Assembly: GCA_900544465.1 (NCBI GenBank)
Contig: UQVT01000002.1
Coordinates: 1 to 44,884, forward strand
Direction: 5' to 3'
Length of the DNA stretch: 44,884 nucleotides
Source: an uncultured Collinsella sp.
GTDB lineage: Bacteria; Actinomycetota; Coriobacteriia; Coriobacteriales; Coriobacteriaceae
The notes below the pieces were generated by a model that searched no databases, was not told the DNA's origin, and was given only the letters and a program-made list of their open reading frames with translations. A program made the position numbers and the translations under genes. Positions 1-7,264 of the stretch are shown one piece after another. Numbering within the stretch: position 1 is the stretch's first letter; each line of letters starts with the position of its first letter.

Positions 1-1
1 T

Positions 2-883
2 GAGGACGAGATTCGCGAGCGCGTTGCCCGCAAGGAGCGCGTGCTGGTGACCACGTTGACCAAGCGCATGGCCGAGGACCTGACCGACCATCTGCTCGAC
101 GCGGGCATTAAGGTCAATTACATGCACTCTGATACGGCGACAATGGACCGTGTCGAGATCCTGCGAACGCTGCGCGAGGGCAAGATCGATGTTCTCGTTG
201 GCATCAACCTGCTTCGCGAGGGCTTGGATCTCCCCGAGGTCTCACTGGTGGCAATTCTCGATGCCGATAAGGAAGGCTTCTTGCGCAACCGCCGTTCGCT
301 GATTCAGACGATTGGCCGTGCGGCCCGTAACGCCGATGGTGAAGTCATCATGTATGCAGACGTTGTGACCGATTCGATGAAAGAGGCCATCGAGGAGACG
401 CAGCGCCGTCGCGAGATTCAGATGGCATATAACGAAGAACATGGCATTGTGCCCAAGACAGTGCGCAAGGCCATCAACGACATCTCAAGTTTTATTGCCG
501 AGGCCGAAAAAACTGTGGGCTCCAAAGGACGCTCGAAGGGCGACTCTCTTGGCCATGGCGCATTCTATACGCCCGATGAGTCGGGCGAGGGCGGTGTGCC
601 GGAAACGGTGGCGCCCGAGCAGACACTTGCGGAGCAGTTGGAAGAACTGCCGCATGACGAGCTTGTGCGGATCGTCGAAACCATGGAGGAGGATATGCGT
701 AACGCTTCTGCCGCCATGGACTTTGAGGAGGCGGCGCGCCTGCGCGATGCCGTCGTTCAGATTCGGGCGATGCTCGAGGGTGCGTCTGAGGACGAGACGA
801 TCGAGCGCTTGCGCTTGCAGGCCCGCAAGGGTTCCACGTTCGCATCGGGCAGAAAACGCCAGGGTGCACGGTTTAAGAAATAG
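2..883 (+). CDS. uvrB: UvrABC system protein B, C-terminal part (5' end outside window)
   Basis: UvrB is the DNA-damage-verifying helicase-like subunit of nucleotide excision repair. It is loaded by UvrA and then recruits UvrC. The frame is already open at base 2, so the gene starts upstream; 293 residues are visible. They hold the second helicase domain: HSDTATMDRVE, the motif V region GINLLREGLDLPE and the motif VI region QTIGRAARN. The last ~40 residues contain a UVR domain (around ETMEEDMRNA...MDFEEAARLRD), which in this family contacts UvrC. No frameshift is seen. uvrA and uvrC follow within 14 kb on the same strand but in separate units. Identification is secure; start and operon context cannot be seen. 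Confidence 0.97.
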   Translation, partial: EDEIRERVARKERVLVTTLTKRMAEDLTDHLLDAGIKVNYMHSDTATMDRVEILRTLREGKIDVLVGINLLREGLDLPEVSLVAILDADKEGFLRNRRSLIQTIGRAARNADGEVIMYADVVTDSMKEAIEETQRRREIQMAYNEEHGIVPKTVRKAINDISSFIAEAEKTVGSKGRSKGDSLGHGAFYTPDESGEGGVPETVAPEQTLAEQLEELPHDELVRIVETMEEDMRNASAAMDFEEAARLRDAVVQIRAMLEGASEDETIERLRLQARKGSTFASGRKRQGARFKK

Positions 884-889
884 CGAACA

Positions 890-925
890 GGCCCCGAGTT
901 CCCTGTGGAGCTCGGGGCCTATGTC
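890..925. terminator. Bidirectional terminator between uvrB and the FAD oxidoreductase gene
   Basis: GGCCCCGAG (890-898) pairs with CTCGGGGCC (911-919). A short T-rich run follows on the plus strand. The two genes converge here, so one hairpin probably serves both. Confidence 0.75.
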
Positions 926-948
926 TTTTGCGCGCTGGAATTCGTGCG

Positions 949-2589
949 TTAGAGGTCTGCAATCAGGGCTTCGGCACAACGAATGCCGTCGGTGGCCGCG
1001 CTCATGATGCCGCCGGCATATCCAGCTCCCTCACCACAAGGGTAGAGGCCCGGGGTCGACACGGCATGGCACGTTCGGTCTCGGGTGACAGTGACCGGTG
1101 AGCTCGAACGAGTCTCCACGCCGGTAAGAACGGCATCGGGACGGTCGTAACCTCGTAGCTTTTTTCCGAGTAGGGGAAGTCCCAGGCGGAGCGACTCGAC
1201 GATATGCTGCGGCAGGGCTTCGTCAATTGCCGTCCAGGTCACACCGAGCGGATAGGTGGGCTTTACCTTTCCGGGCGCCTTGCTGGCGCGTTCTGCGAGG
1301 AAATCTCCGACGAGTTGTGCCGGTGCGTTCCAGTTGGAACCGCCCAGGCGATAGGCGGCCGCCTCGCAGGCACGTTGGAGCTCGATGCCGGCGAGCGGGT
1401 CATCGTTGGGAAGGTCCTCAGGCGTGACGTTAACGAGCAGGGCGGCGTTTGCGTTGCGTCCGTCGCGGGCATTGAGGCTGGCGCCGTTGACGCACAGGTG
1501 GCCCTGCTCGGAAGAGGCGGCGACAACCTGCCCGCCGGGGCACATGCAAAACGAGAACACGCTGCGGCCGTTGGGAAGATGGGCGACGAGCTTGTAGGGG
1601 GCTGCTCCGAGGGCAGGATGTCCCGCCAAGGCTCCATATTGGGCTCGGTCGATGTCGCGCTGCGGATGCTCGATGCGAACGCCCATGGCAAAGGTCTTTT
1701 GTGCGAGGGCCACGTTGTGGTCCTTAAGGAGCTCAAAAATATCGCGAGCAGAATGCCCGCAGGCGAGGATGAGGTGCTTTGTCTCGATTGGCTCGTAAGC
1801 GGCGTCTTGGGACGATTGGACATCAATACCGGTGATGGCGCCAGACGCGTCGATGTGAATGTCGACGAGCTTTGTTCGATAACGGACGATACCTCCGAGC
1901 TGCTCGATGCGCTGGGATATAGCGGTGACAACCGTGGGAAGGATGTCGGAGCCAATGTGCGGCTTGGCATCCCACAGAATATCGCGGGGCGCACCCGCCT
2001 CGACGAAGGTTTCGAGGATAAGGCGATGGGCGGGATTTTTTGTTCCCGTATTGAGCTTGCCGTCCGAGAAGGTCCCCGCGCCGCCCAGACCAAACTGGAT
2101 ATTACTCTCGGGGTCGAGGATGCGCTCCTTTAGAAAGAGGTCGATCGCATGCGAGCGGCGAAATGCCGGGTCGCCGCGCTCGATGAGCAAGGGCTTAAGA
2201 CCTGCTTTGGCGAGCGTTAGCGCGGCGAAAAGGCCAGCGCATCCGGCGCCGACAACGACAGGGCGTTCTTGAGGTGCGTCGGAGACGGGGGTGGGGAATG
2301 AAGACCCATCGTCTTTTATCGCGCGTACGCGCGAGCGGTCACGCTCGGAAACGCTGTCGACCGCTTCTCGCTCGAGGTGGGGACTGGTCAGCTCAACACG
2401 AAAGCTCAGGATAAAATGGACGTCTCGTTTTTTGCGAGCGTCGATTGACTTGCGGTGGAGCTCGATGGACTTGATCTCGGAGTCTTTGCAACGTAGGACG
2501 CGCTTGGCGACTCGCTTGCCAACAATGAGGCAGGCATTTTCATCGCCGGCTTCATCGAGCGACGCGTTGACTTGGGTGATTTCAATCAT
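949..2589 (-). CDS. NAD(P)/FAD-dependent oxidoreductase (COG2509-like)
   Basis: A 546-residue flavoprotein, probably a soluble FAD-dependent dehydrogenase; the substrate is unknown. The first ~100 residues are an N-terminal domain typical of this family. The dinucleotide-binding motif GAGCAG follows at residues 114-119, with an acidic residue after the second strand (LLIERG). The C-terminus carries the FAD-contacting CGEGAGYAGGI. The frame is open further upstream, but I choose the ATG at 2589 because AAGGAG lies just before it and the upstream translation is unlike the family. It follows the BaiN-like gene in the same direction after an 80-base gap that contains a hairpin, so its expression may be attenuated relative to that gene. 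Family is confident, reaction is not. Confidence 0.85.
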   Translation of the reverse strand: MIEITQVNASLDEAGDENACLIVGKRVAKRVLRCKDSEIKSIELHRKSIDARKKRDVHFILSFRVELTSPHLEREAVDSVSERDRSRVRAIKDDGSSFPTPVSDAPQERPVVVGAGCAGLFAALTLAKAGLKPLLIERGDPAFRRSHAIDLFLKERILDPESNIQFGLGGAGTFSDGKLNTGTKNPAHRLILETFVEAGAPRDILWDAKPHIGSDILPTVVTAISQRIEQLGGIVRYRTKLVDIHIDASGAITGIDVQSSQDAAYEPIETKHLILACGHSARDIFELLKDHNVALAQKTFAMGVRIEHPQRDIDRAQYGALAGHPALGAAPYKLVAHLPNGRSVFSFCMCPGGQVVAASSEQGHLCVNGASLNARDGRNANAALLVNVTPEDLPNDDPLAGIELQRACEAAAYRLGGSNWNAPAQLVGDFLAERASKAPGKVKPTYPLGVTWTAIDEALPQHIVESLRLGLPLLGKKLRGYDRPDAVLTGVETRSSSPVTVTRDRTCHAVSTPGLYPCGEGAGYAGGIMSAATDGIRCAEALIADL

Positions 2590-2603
2590 CGAGGTCTCCT
2601 TAG

Positions 2604-2640
2604 AGGCAAGAAAGAGGCCGTCCGGTATCCCAGACGGCCC
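2604..2640 (-). terminator. Intercistronic hairpin / attenuator before the FAD oxidoreductase gene
   Basis: On the minus strand GGCCGTC pairs with GACGGCC (plus coordinates 2616-2639) and is followed by TCTTTCTT. It lies between the two flavoprotein genes and just upstream of the second gene's ribosome-binding site. Confidence 0.55.
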
Positions 2641-2669
2641 GAATGCGATTTTGATTATAGACTGCGCGG

Positions 2670-3941
2670 CTACAGGCTGCTTGCAGCGCGAATGCCCGAG
2701 AGCCATGCCCACGCAAGGTTAAAGCCTCCGCAATCGGCGTCGATGTCGAGCGCTTCGCCGCAGACGTAAAGCGGGGTGTCGACAACGCTGCGCGCGCGTA
2801 GACTGGGTGTTGAGATGCTCTCGACAGATACGCCACCACGCGTGACCTGCGCCGAGCGCTCCTCGGCGGTTCCTTCGACGAGCAACTTAAAATGCTTGAG
2901 GATCGAGACCAGGTGGATGACATCGTTGGAGCCTGGATGGCACTGCTCGAACGCTGTGCAGACGACGCGGGAGAGTTGCGGGGCGAGCATGCCGTCGAGC
3001 CAACGGGGATCGCGGGGCGAAAAGCCGCCGAGCAGCTTAACGCGCCGGTTAAGCATATCGAGCAACTCGTCTTTAGAGAGGTCGGGGAAAACGTCGAGCA
3101 GGATCGTATCGCCGCGCTGGATACGACGGGAGAGGTTGAAGACAGCGACGCCCGAGATACCGAAGGTTCGAAACAGTACTTCACCGTCTTCGTGCCAGAG
3201 CTCACTACGGTTACGGGTGAGCGTCAAGCGGGCGCGGACGCGCAGACCATCCAACGTCTTGAGTGCTGCCCGATCGCCAACGACCGTTGCCGATACGGGG
3301 CAGAGGATGGGGCGCAGCGAAGTGAGGGGGAGGCTAAACGTATCGGCGATACCGGTGGGGTTGCCGCCCGTGGCGATAATTACGGCATGTGCCTGCAGGG
3401 CCTCGTTCTTGCGAGGGACATCGGCGAGCGCTTTCCGAAGCGAGCGGAGCTCCGATTTTCGGTCGTCGTGCTTTTTTGCCTTGAGCGCCCGCGCTGGACG
3501 GTCTATTTGGAGTGCCCAGCCTTCGGAAACTTTGTGCGCCGAGGCAACGTTGGCTCCGCAGATTAAGGTGATACCTAGGCGGTTGCAAACGTTGAGAAGC
3601 GCGTCGCGCACCGATTCGGCGCGAAGGGAGCGCGGGTACAGCCGGCCTTCCTCGGAGGTTGTCATGATGCCCAGCGAGGAGAAGAAACCCATAAGCTCTT
3701 GTTCGGGCCGGGGGCCCATAACGGATTCAACGAATGCGGGGTGGTTGTACCGCTGTGGATCAATCGATTCGTTGGAGAGGTTGCAGCGGCCGTTGCCGGT
3801 CGCAAGGAGCTTAAGGCCGCAGGCGACATCGCGCTCAACGATGCAGACGCTTTTGCCAGCGCGTGCGGCCGTAATGGCGGCGGCGAGGCCTGAAGCCCCG
3901 CCGCCGATTACCAGGACGTCATAGAAGGCGCTCGTGTTCAC
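2670..3941 (-). CDS. BaiN/HI0933/YhiN-family flavoprotein (annotated elsewhere as aminoacetone oxidase family)
   Basis: A 423-residue FAD protein. The FAD-binding GGGASG is at residues 13-18. The family signature TGNGRCNLSN is near residues 48-57, ATGGNPTG lies mid-protein, and the C-terminal FAD-contacting stretch is DADCGGFNLAWAWLSG. The family includes BaiN of Clostridium scindens, proposed to act in bile-acid 7-dehydroxylation, but most members have no proven function. The start is GTG at 3941, directly after the mrp stop codon (TAA 3944-3942) with no gap, so the two genes are probably translationally coupled. A bile-acid role would be plausible for a gut bacterium, but no other bai gene is nearby. 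Family membership is clear, substrate unknown. Confidence 0.85.
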   Translation of the reverse strand: MNTSAFYDVLVIGGGASGLAAAITAARAGKSVCIVERDVACGLKLLATGNGRCNLSNESIDPQRYNHPAFVESVMGPRPEQELMGFFSSLGIMTTSEEGRLYPRSLRAESVRDALLNVCNRLGITLICGANVASAHKVSEGWALQIDRPARALKAKKHDDRKSELRSLRKALADVPRKNEALQAHAVIIATGGNPTGIADTFSLPLTSLRPILCPVSATVVGDRAALKTLDGLRVRARLTLTRNRSELWHEDGEVLFRTFGISGVAVFNLSRRIQRGDTILLDVFPDLSKDELLDMLNRRVKLLGGFSPRDPRWLDGMLAPQLSRVVCTAFEQCHPGSNDVIHLVSILKHFKLLVEGTAEERSAQVTRGGVSVESISTPSLRARSVVDTPLYVCGEALDIDADCGGFNLAWAWLSGIRAASSL

Positions 3942-4772
3942 TTAGGCCTCGTCGGTCTCGTGCGGGGTAATGGCCTCGACGGCAGAGACTGCCTTGGGCA
4001 ACATGCCATCGGGCAGTGCGGTCTCGACCTCGCCCTTATCGCAGGCCTCGGCGAGTGCCGGATTAATGGGAAGCTGGCCCAAGATGTCGAGGTTATAGCA
4101 CTCTGCGACCTCGGGGAGCTTGCTCTTGCCAAAGACCTCGATCTTCTTGCCGCAGTCGGGACACTCAATATAGCTCATGTTCTCGACAATGCCCAGAATG
4201 GGGACGTTCATCTTCTCGGCCATGTTGACCGCCTTGGCGACGATCATCGAGACCAGATCCTGCGGGCTCGTGACGATGACGATGCCGTCGACGGGCAGCG
4301 ACTGGAAGACGGTGAGCGCGACATCGCCTGTTCCCGGAGGCATGTCGACCAGCAGGTAGTCGATGGGGCCCCACGAGGTCTCGCTCCAGAACTGCCTAAT
4401 GGCGCCCGCGATGACCGGACCGCGCCAAAGGACGGGGTCGGTCTCGTTTTGGAGCAGAAGGTTGGAGCTCATGACCTTGACGCCGTGCTCGGAGATTTCG
4501 GGCAGCATAAGGTTACCAAGGGCATGGACGTGGCGTCCGCTCATACCGAGCATCTTGGGGATGGAGGGACCGGTGATGTCGGCATCGAGGACGCCGACCT
4601 TGTGGCCGTGACGGGCAAGCTCGGTGGCGATGGCACCGGTGACAAACGACTTGCCGACACCGCCCTTGCCGGAAAGTACGGCGATGACGCGTTTGACCTC
4701 GGACAGCGTGTTCTCCTCAAATTGCGACGGCGATGTTTGTCCGCCGGCGGCCTGTGCGTGCTCGCAACCCAT
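3942..4772 (-). CDS. mrp: Mrp/NBP35-family iron-sulphur cluster carrier ATPase
   Basis: A 276-residue P-loop ATPase that in this family binds a bridging Fe-S cluster and delivers it to apo-proteins in the cytoplasm. The deviant Walker A GKGGVGKS is at residues 35-42, DADITGPS follows, and VDMPPGTGD is the switch region. The cluster-binding CPDC lies near residue 203. The start is the ATG at 4772, with AAAGGAG seven bases upstream. A longer in-frame opening into the upstream gene exists but has no conserved content. This gene lacks the ~80-residue N-terminal DUF59-type domain of many Mrp proteins and so resembles the short archaeal/NBP35 form. It is followed without a gap by the BaiN-like flavoprotein. 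Confidence 0.93.
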   Translation of the reverse strand: MGCEHAQAAGGQTSPSQFEENTLSEVKRVIAVLSGKGGVGKSFVTGAIATELARHGHKVGVLDADITGPSIPKMLGMSGRHVHALGNLMLPEISEHGVKVMSSNLLLQNETDPVLWRGPVIAGAIRQFWSETSWGPIDYLLVDMPPGTGDVALTVFQSLPVDGIVIVTSPQDLVSMIVAKAVNMAEKMNVPILGIVENMSYIECPDCGKKIEVFGKSKLPEVAECYNLDILGQLPINPALAEACDKGEVETALPDGMLPKAVSAVEAITPHETDEA

Positions 4773-4917
4773 GTATGACTCCTTTGTATATGTTGGGGCC
4801 GGGGCCCCGTGATGTGACACGAGCGTCATTGTACCCTCGTTTGCGAGCGGGAGCCATTTACGATGCATTTGGGCCGAGCGTGCTTGCAATACGATGGGCC
4901 CAAGCGAATGGGCGGGC
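4773..4917 (-). promoter_or_regulatory. Intergenic region upstream of mrp with a possible -10 box and GC-rich palindromes
   Basis: On the minus strand TACAAT (plus 4828-4833) resembles a -10 element, but no good -35 is visible. A palindrome GGGGCC-GG-GGCCCC (4795-4808) lies between it and the mrp start and could form a leader hairpin. Weak evidence. Confidence 0.25.
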
Positions 4918-7071
4918 TTACTGAACTTTGCTGGCGAACTCGAGGTATTGCATGCGCTGCAGCTTGTCGATCGTCGAGGCGTATGGGCTGTCTTCAGATT
5001 CCAAATCGTAGCGTAGCCCGTCGGCACCAAGGTAGCCGGCGACATTGATGGTGGGCACATCTGACCTTGTTGCAAGCAGAGCCTTTTGATAGTCGGTGAG
5101 CGGGGCGCCGATCTTATTAAGGGTAATGGCTGCAATCTCGTTTGCCCCGACGGTGTCGTAGACGTTGAGCTCGGTATTGCCGGCGATTTCATAGTTAGCC
5201 CAGACGAAATATGTCGACTGATAGATACGGAAAGCGTGGCTTGCCGTATCTTCCTGAGGGTACAGCTCGTCGTTGAGAGTCGTTGCGGCGCTCGGCTGAT
5301 GGTCGCCAAAAAAGACAAGGACAACCGGTCTGCCGATATTGCGGAGCTCGTTGATAAAGTACTCGAGGTCCCGGTCGGATGCGTTGATGCAGGTAAGATA
5401 GGTGTTGAGCGCGCTATTGGCACCCTCGCTGGCTCCCTCGACCCAATAGTTTGTCAGCTCCTCGGCGGGAACGGTGCCATAGTCGTAGCCGCCGTGATTT
5501 TGCATCGTGACGTCAAAGATGAACTGCGGGGCTTCGTCGGTTCTAAGCAGGTCGAGTATCTTGTCGTAGGTGGCGTAGTCGCATACGCCGGCATGGTAAC
5601 AGGGCGCACCTTCGAAATCGCCGATTGAAAGAAAGTCTCCAAAGCCCAGCTGCTGATAGATTTTATCTCGATGGTAGTTGACGGGGTTTTGCGGGTGCAT
5701 AGCGGTAGCGGTATACCCAAGCTCCTTAAGGTCCTTTGCCAGGCTGTTGACACCATTCATCTGATACAGCTGATAGGGGATTTTGCCTAATCCGACAAAG
5801 GCCGTTGTCGCTCCGGTCAAAAATTCGAATTCGGAGTTCGCCGTTCCGCCACCGGCGACCGAAGCGAGCATGGTGCCGCGAACAAGTGTGTCGGGAAGCG
5901 AGTTGTAGAATGCGGGGCCGGTGTACCCGGCCGCCTGGAGCTGCTCAAAGCACGAAAGGTCGCTAAAACTCTCGTTCATGACGGCAACAATCGTCGGCTT
6001 GATTTCATTGAACTGGGCAACGGCCGCCGCGCGCTGCTCGCTCGAGCCATACGTGCTGTCGTAGGTGGCGGCGAGCTCCTGCTCGATGCTCTGCGCCTCA
6101 TCGGGCGTATAGTCTTCGGGCTTCTCAATGGGCAACTCGTTGACCATTTCGGTGAACGAAGTGATAAAACCCTGAGACGCATACGTGGTGATGGGCTGCC
6201 AACGGTCAAATCCAAAATTCAGCGCCTGCTCCAAGTCGATGCTGGAAAAGCCCGAGAGCCCCACAACGGTCACTAGCAGAAAAGCGCAGAGGTTGGCGGC
6301 GATTGCGGGGAAGACATGGGTGGGTGTACGGAGCTTTCTCGGTCGGATAAGCGAAAGAAGCCCCAGGGAAATCTCCAGCAGGGCTAGAGAGGTTACGATT
6401 CCGGCGGTAAAGGTAAACTCGTATCCCTCGCTCACTTCCATTGCGGTGCCAAGGGCCAAGATATCGCTTGGCAGGATGGCCTCGCCTTTAAACGTTATGA
6501 CGAAGTGCTCGGCAATGCCAAGGATGCAACAGACGACGGGCACGAGGGCCATGACGCCTCCATGACGTTGTCCCAGCAAATAAAGGGAGAGCAGAACCGT
6601 CGCGAGCAACCCGACGGAAAACCCAAATGAGTTGGCGGGAATGCGATAGAACGTTTCGTTGCAGGCAATTTCGAGTGAAACGAACGAGAGCGCTGAAACG
6701 GCGGCGATGACAAGGATGTCACGGCAAATACAGGCAACTGTTCCCGTCGCAAGATCGGTTTGGTCGATAAGTCCCGAAACCAAGGGCTCGACAAGAAGTA
6801 TGACGGCGGCAGCACCGAGCGCCGAATAAGAAAGGACCCATAGGGAACTGTCCTCATTTACGAGCAATTGATTCGTAATCCATGCAGCTACCATGCCGAG
6901 CGGGATGAGGAGCGTCGCGCACCAAAAGACGCGGGCAATGGGCGGCTTTTCATTGTGTTTGATTGAAAAATACACGCGCACGACGACGGTGGCCACGATA
7001 AGGACGGCGATGAATATGGGCAGATTGGCCATGTCGCTCGAAGTGATTTCAAGGGGGATATCTTCGGTCAT
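4918..7071 (-). CDS. LTA synthase-family membrane sulfatase-fold enzyme
   Basis: A 717-residue polytopic membrane enzyme of the lipoteichoic-acid synthase / phosphoglycerol transferase family, which moves glycerol-phosphate (or a related group) onto extracellular envelope polymers. About eight hydrophobic segments fill the first ~300 residues, more than the five of Staphylococcus LtaS. The extracellular sulfatase-type domain follows: MNESFSDL (~residue 365, metal-ligand Glu), GGGTANSEFE (~407, Thr nucleophile), NHGGYDY, and FFGDHQPS (~584, Asp-His metal ligands). The ATG at 7071 is preceded by AGAGGAA; a longer in-frame start has no such support. mrp lies 145 bases downstream on the same strand, and uvrA is divergent. 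The exact polymer cannot be told from sequence. Confidence 0.88.
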   Translation of the reverse strand: MTEDIPLEITSSDMANLPIFIAVLIVATVVVRVYFSIKHNEKPPIARVFWCATLLIPLGMVAAWITNQLLVNEDSSLWVLSYSALGAAAVILLVEPLVSGLIDQTDLATGTVACICRDILVIAAVSALSFVSLEIACNETFYRIPANSFGFSVGLLATVLLSLYLLGQRHGGVMALVPVVCCILGIAEHFVITFKGEAILPSDILALGTAMEVSEGYEFTFTAGIVTSLALLEISLGLLSLIRPRKLRTPTHVFPAIAANLCAFLLVTVVGLSGFSSIDLEQALNFGFDRWQPITTYASQGFITSFTEMVNELPIEKPEDYTPDEAQSIEQELAATYDSTYGSSEQRAAAVAQFNEIKPTIVAVMNESFSDLSCFEQLQAAGYTGPAFYNSLPDTLVRGTMLASVAGGGTANSEFEFLTGATTAFVGLGKIPYQLYQMNGVNSLAKDLKELGYTATAMHPQNPVNYHRDKIYQQLGFGDFLSIGDFEGAPCYHAGVCDYATYDKILDLLRTDEAPQFIFDVTMQNHGGYDYGTVPAEELTNYWVEGASEGANSALNTYLTCINASDRDLEYFINELRNIGRPVVLVFFGDHQPSAATTLNDELYPQEDTASHAFRIYQSTYFVWANYEIAGNTELNVYDTVGANEIAAITLNKIGAPLTDYQKALLATRSDVPTINVAGYLGADGLRYDLESEDSPYASTIDKLQRMQYLEFASKVQ

Positions 7072-7083
7072 GGACGTTCCTCT

Positions 7084-7121
7084 GTTACAGCAAATTAAGT
7101 TCAGTATTAGATTACTGTAAC
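7084..7121. promoter_or_regulatory. Inverted repeat in the 5' region of the LTA synthase-like gene
   Basis: GTTACAG (7084-7090) and CTGTAAC (7115-7121) are a perfect inverted pair. A second nested pair, CAGTA (7102-7106) / TACTG (7113-7117), lies inside. The element sits 13-50 bases upstream of the minus-strand ATG at 7071, so it could be a leader hairpin or a two-site operator. Confidence 0.4.
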
Positions 7122-7189
7122 CTCTCCACGGTATTTCGAGAAACAAAGCACCCGATACGCAAAGCTAAAGGTCTGCGAATCTTGTATTA

Positions 7190-7203
7190 CGAACATCTGT
7201 GCG
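7190..7203 (+). promoter_or_regulatory. Candidate LexA (SOS) box upstream of uvrA
   Basis: CGAACATCTGTGCG matches 11 of 14 positions of the Gram-positive LexA box CGAACRNRYGTTYC. It lies 62 bases before the uvrA start codon, in the divergent intergenic region. uvrA is LexA-controlled in many bacteria. The match is imperfect in the right half-site, and I cannot place a convincing -35/-10 pair around it (TAAACT at 7216-7221 and TATGAT at 7231-7236 are the best -10 candidates). Confidence 0.4.
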
Positions 7204-7264
7204 CGTCGAGTGCGCTAAACTCAACGGCAGTATGATTCGATGCAATAGGAGGCAAGGAGCTTCC

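Noticed and set aside
4773..5423. N-terminal extension of Mrp into the LTA synthase-like gene
   Set aside because: The extension is out of frame with that gene, Ser/Pro/Thr-rich and without conserved content. A good ribosome-binding site precedes the ATG at 4772.
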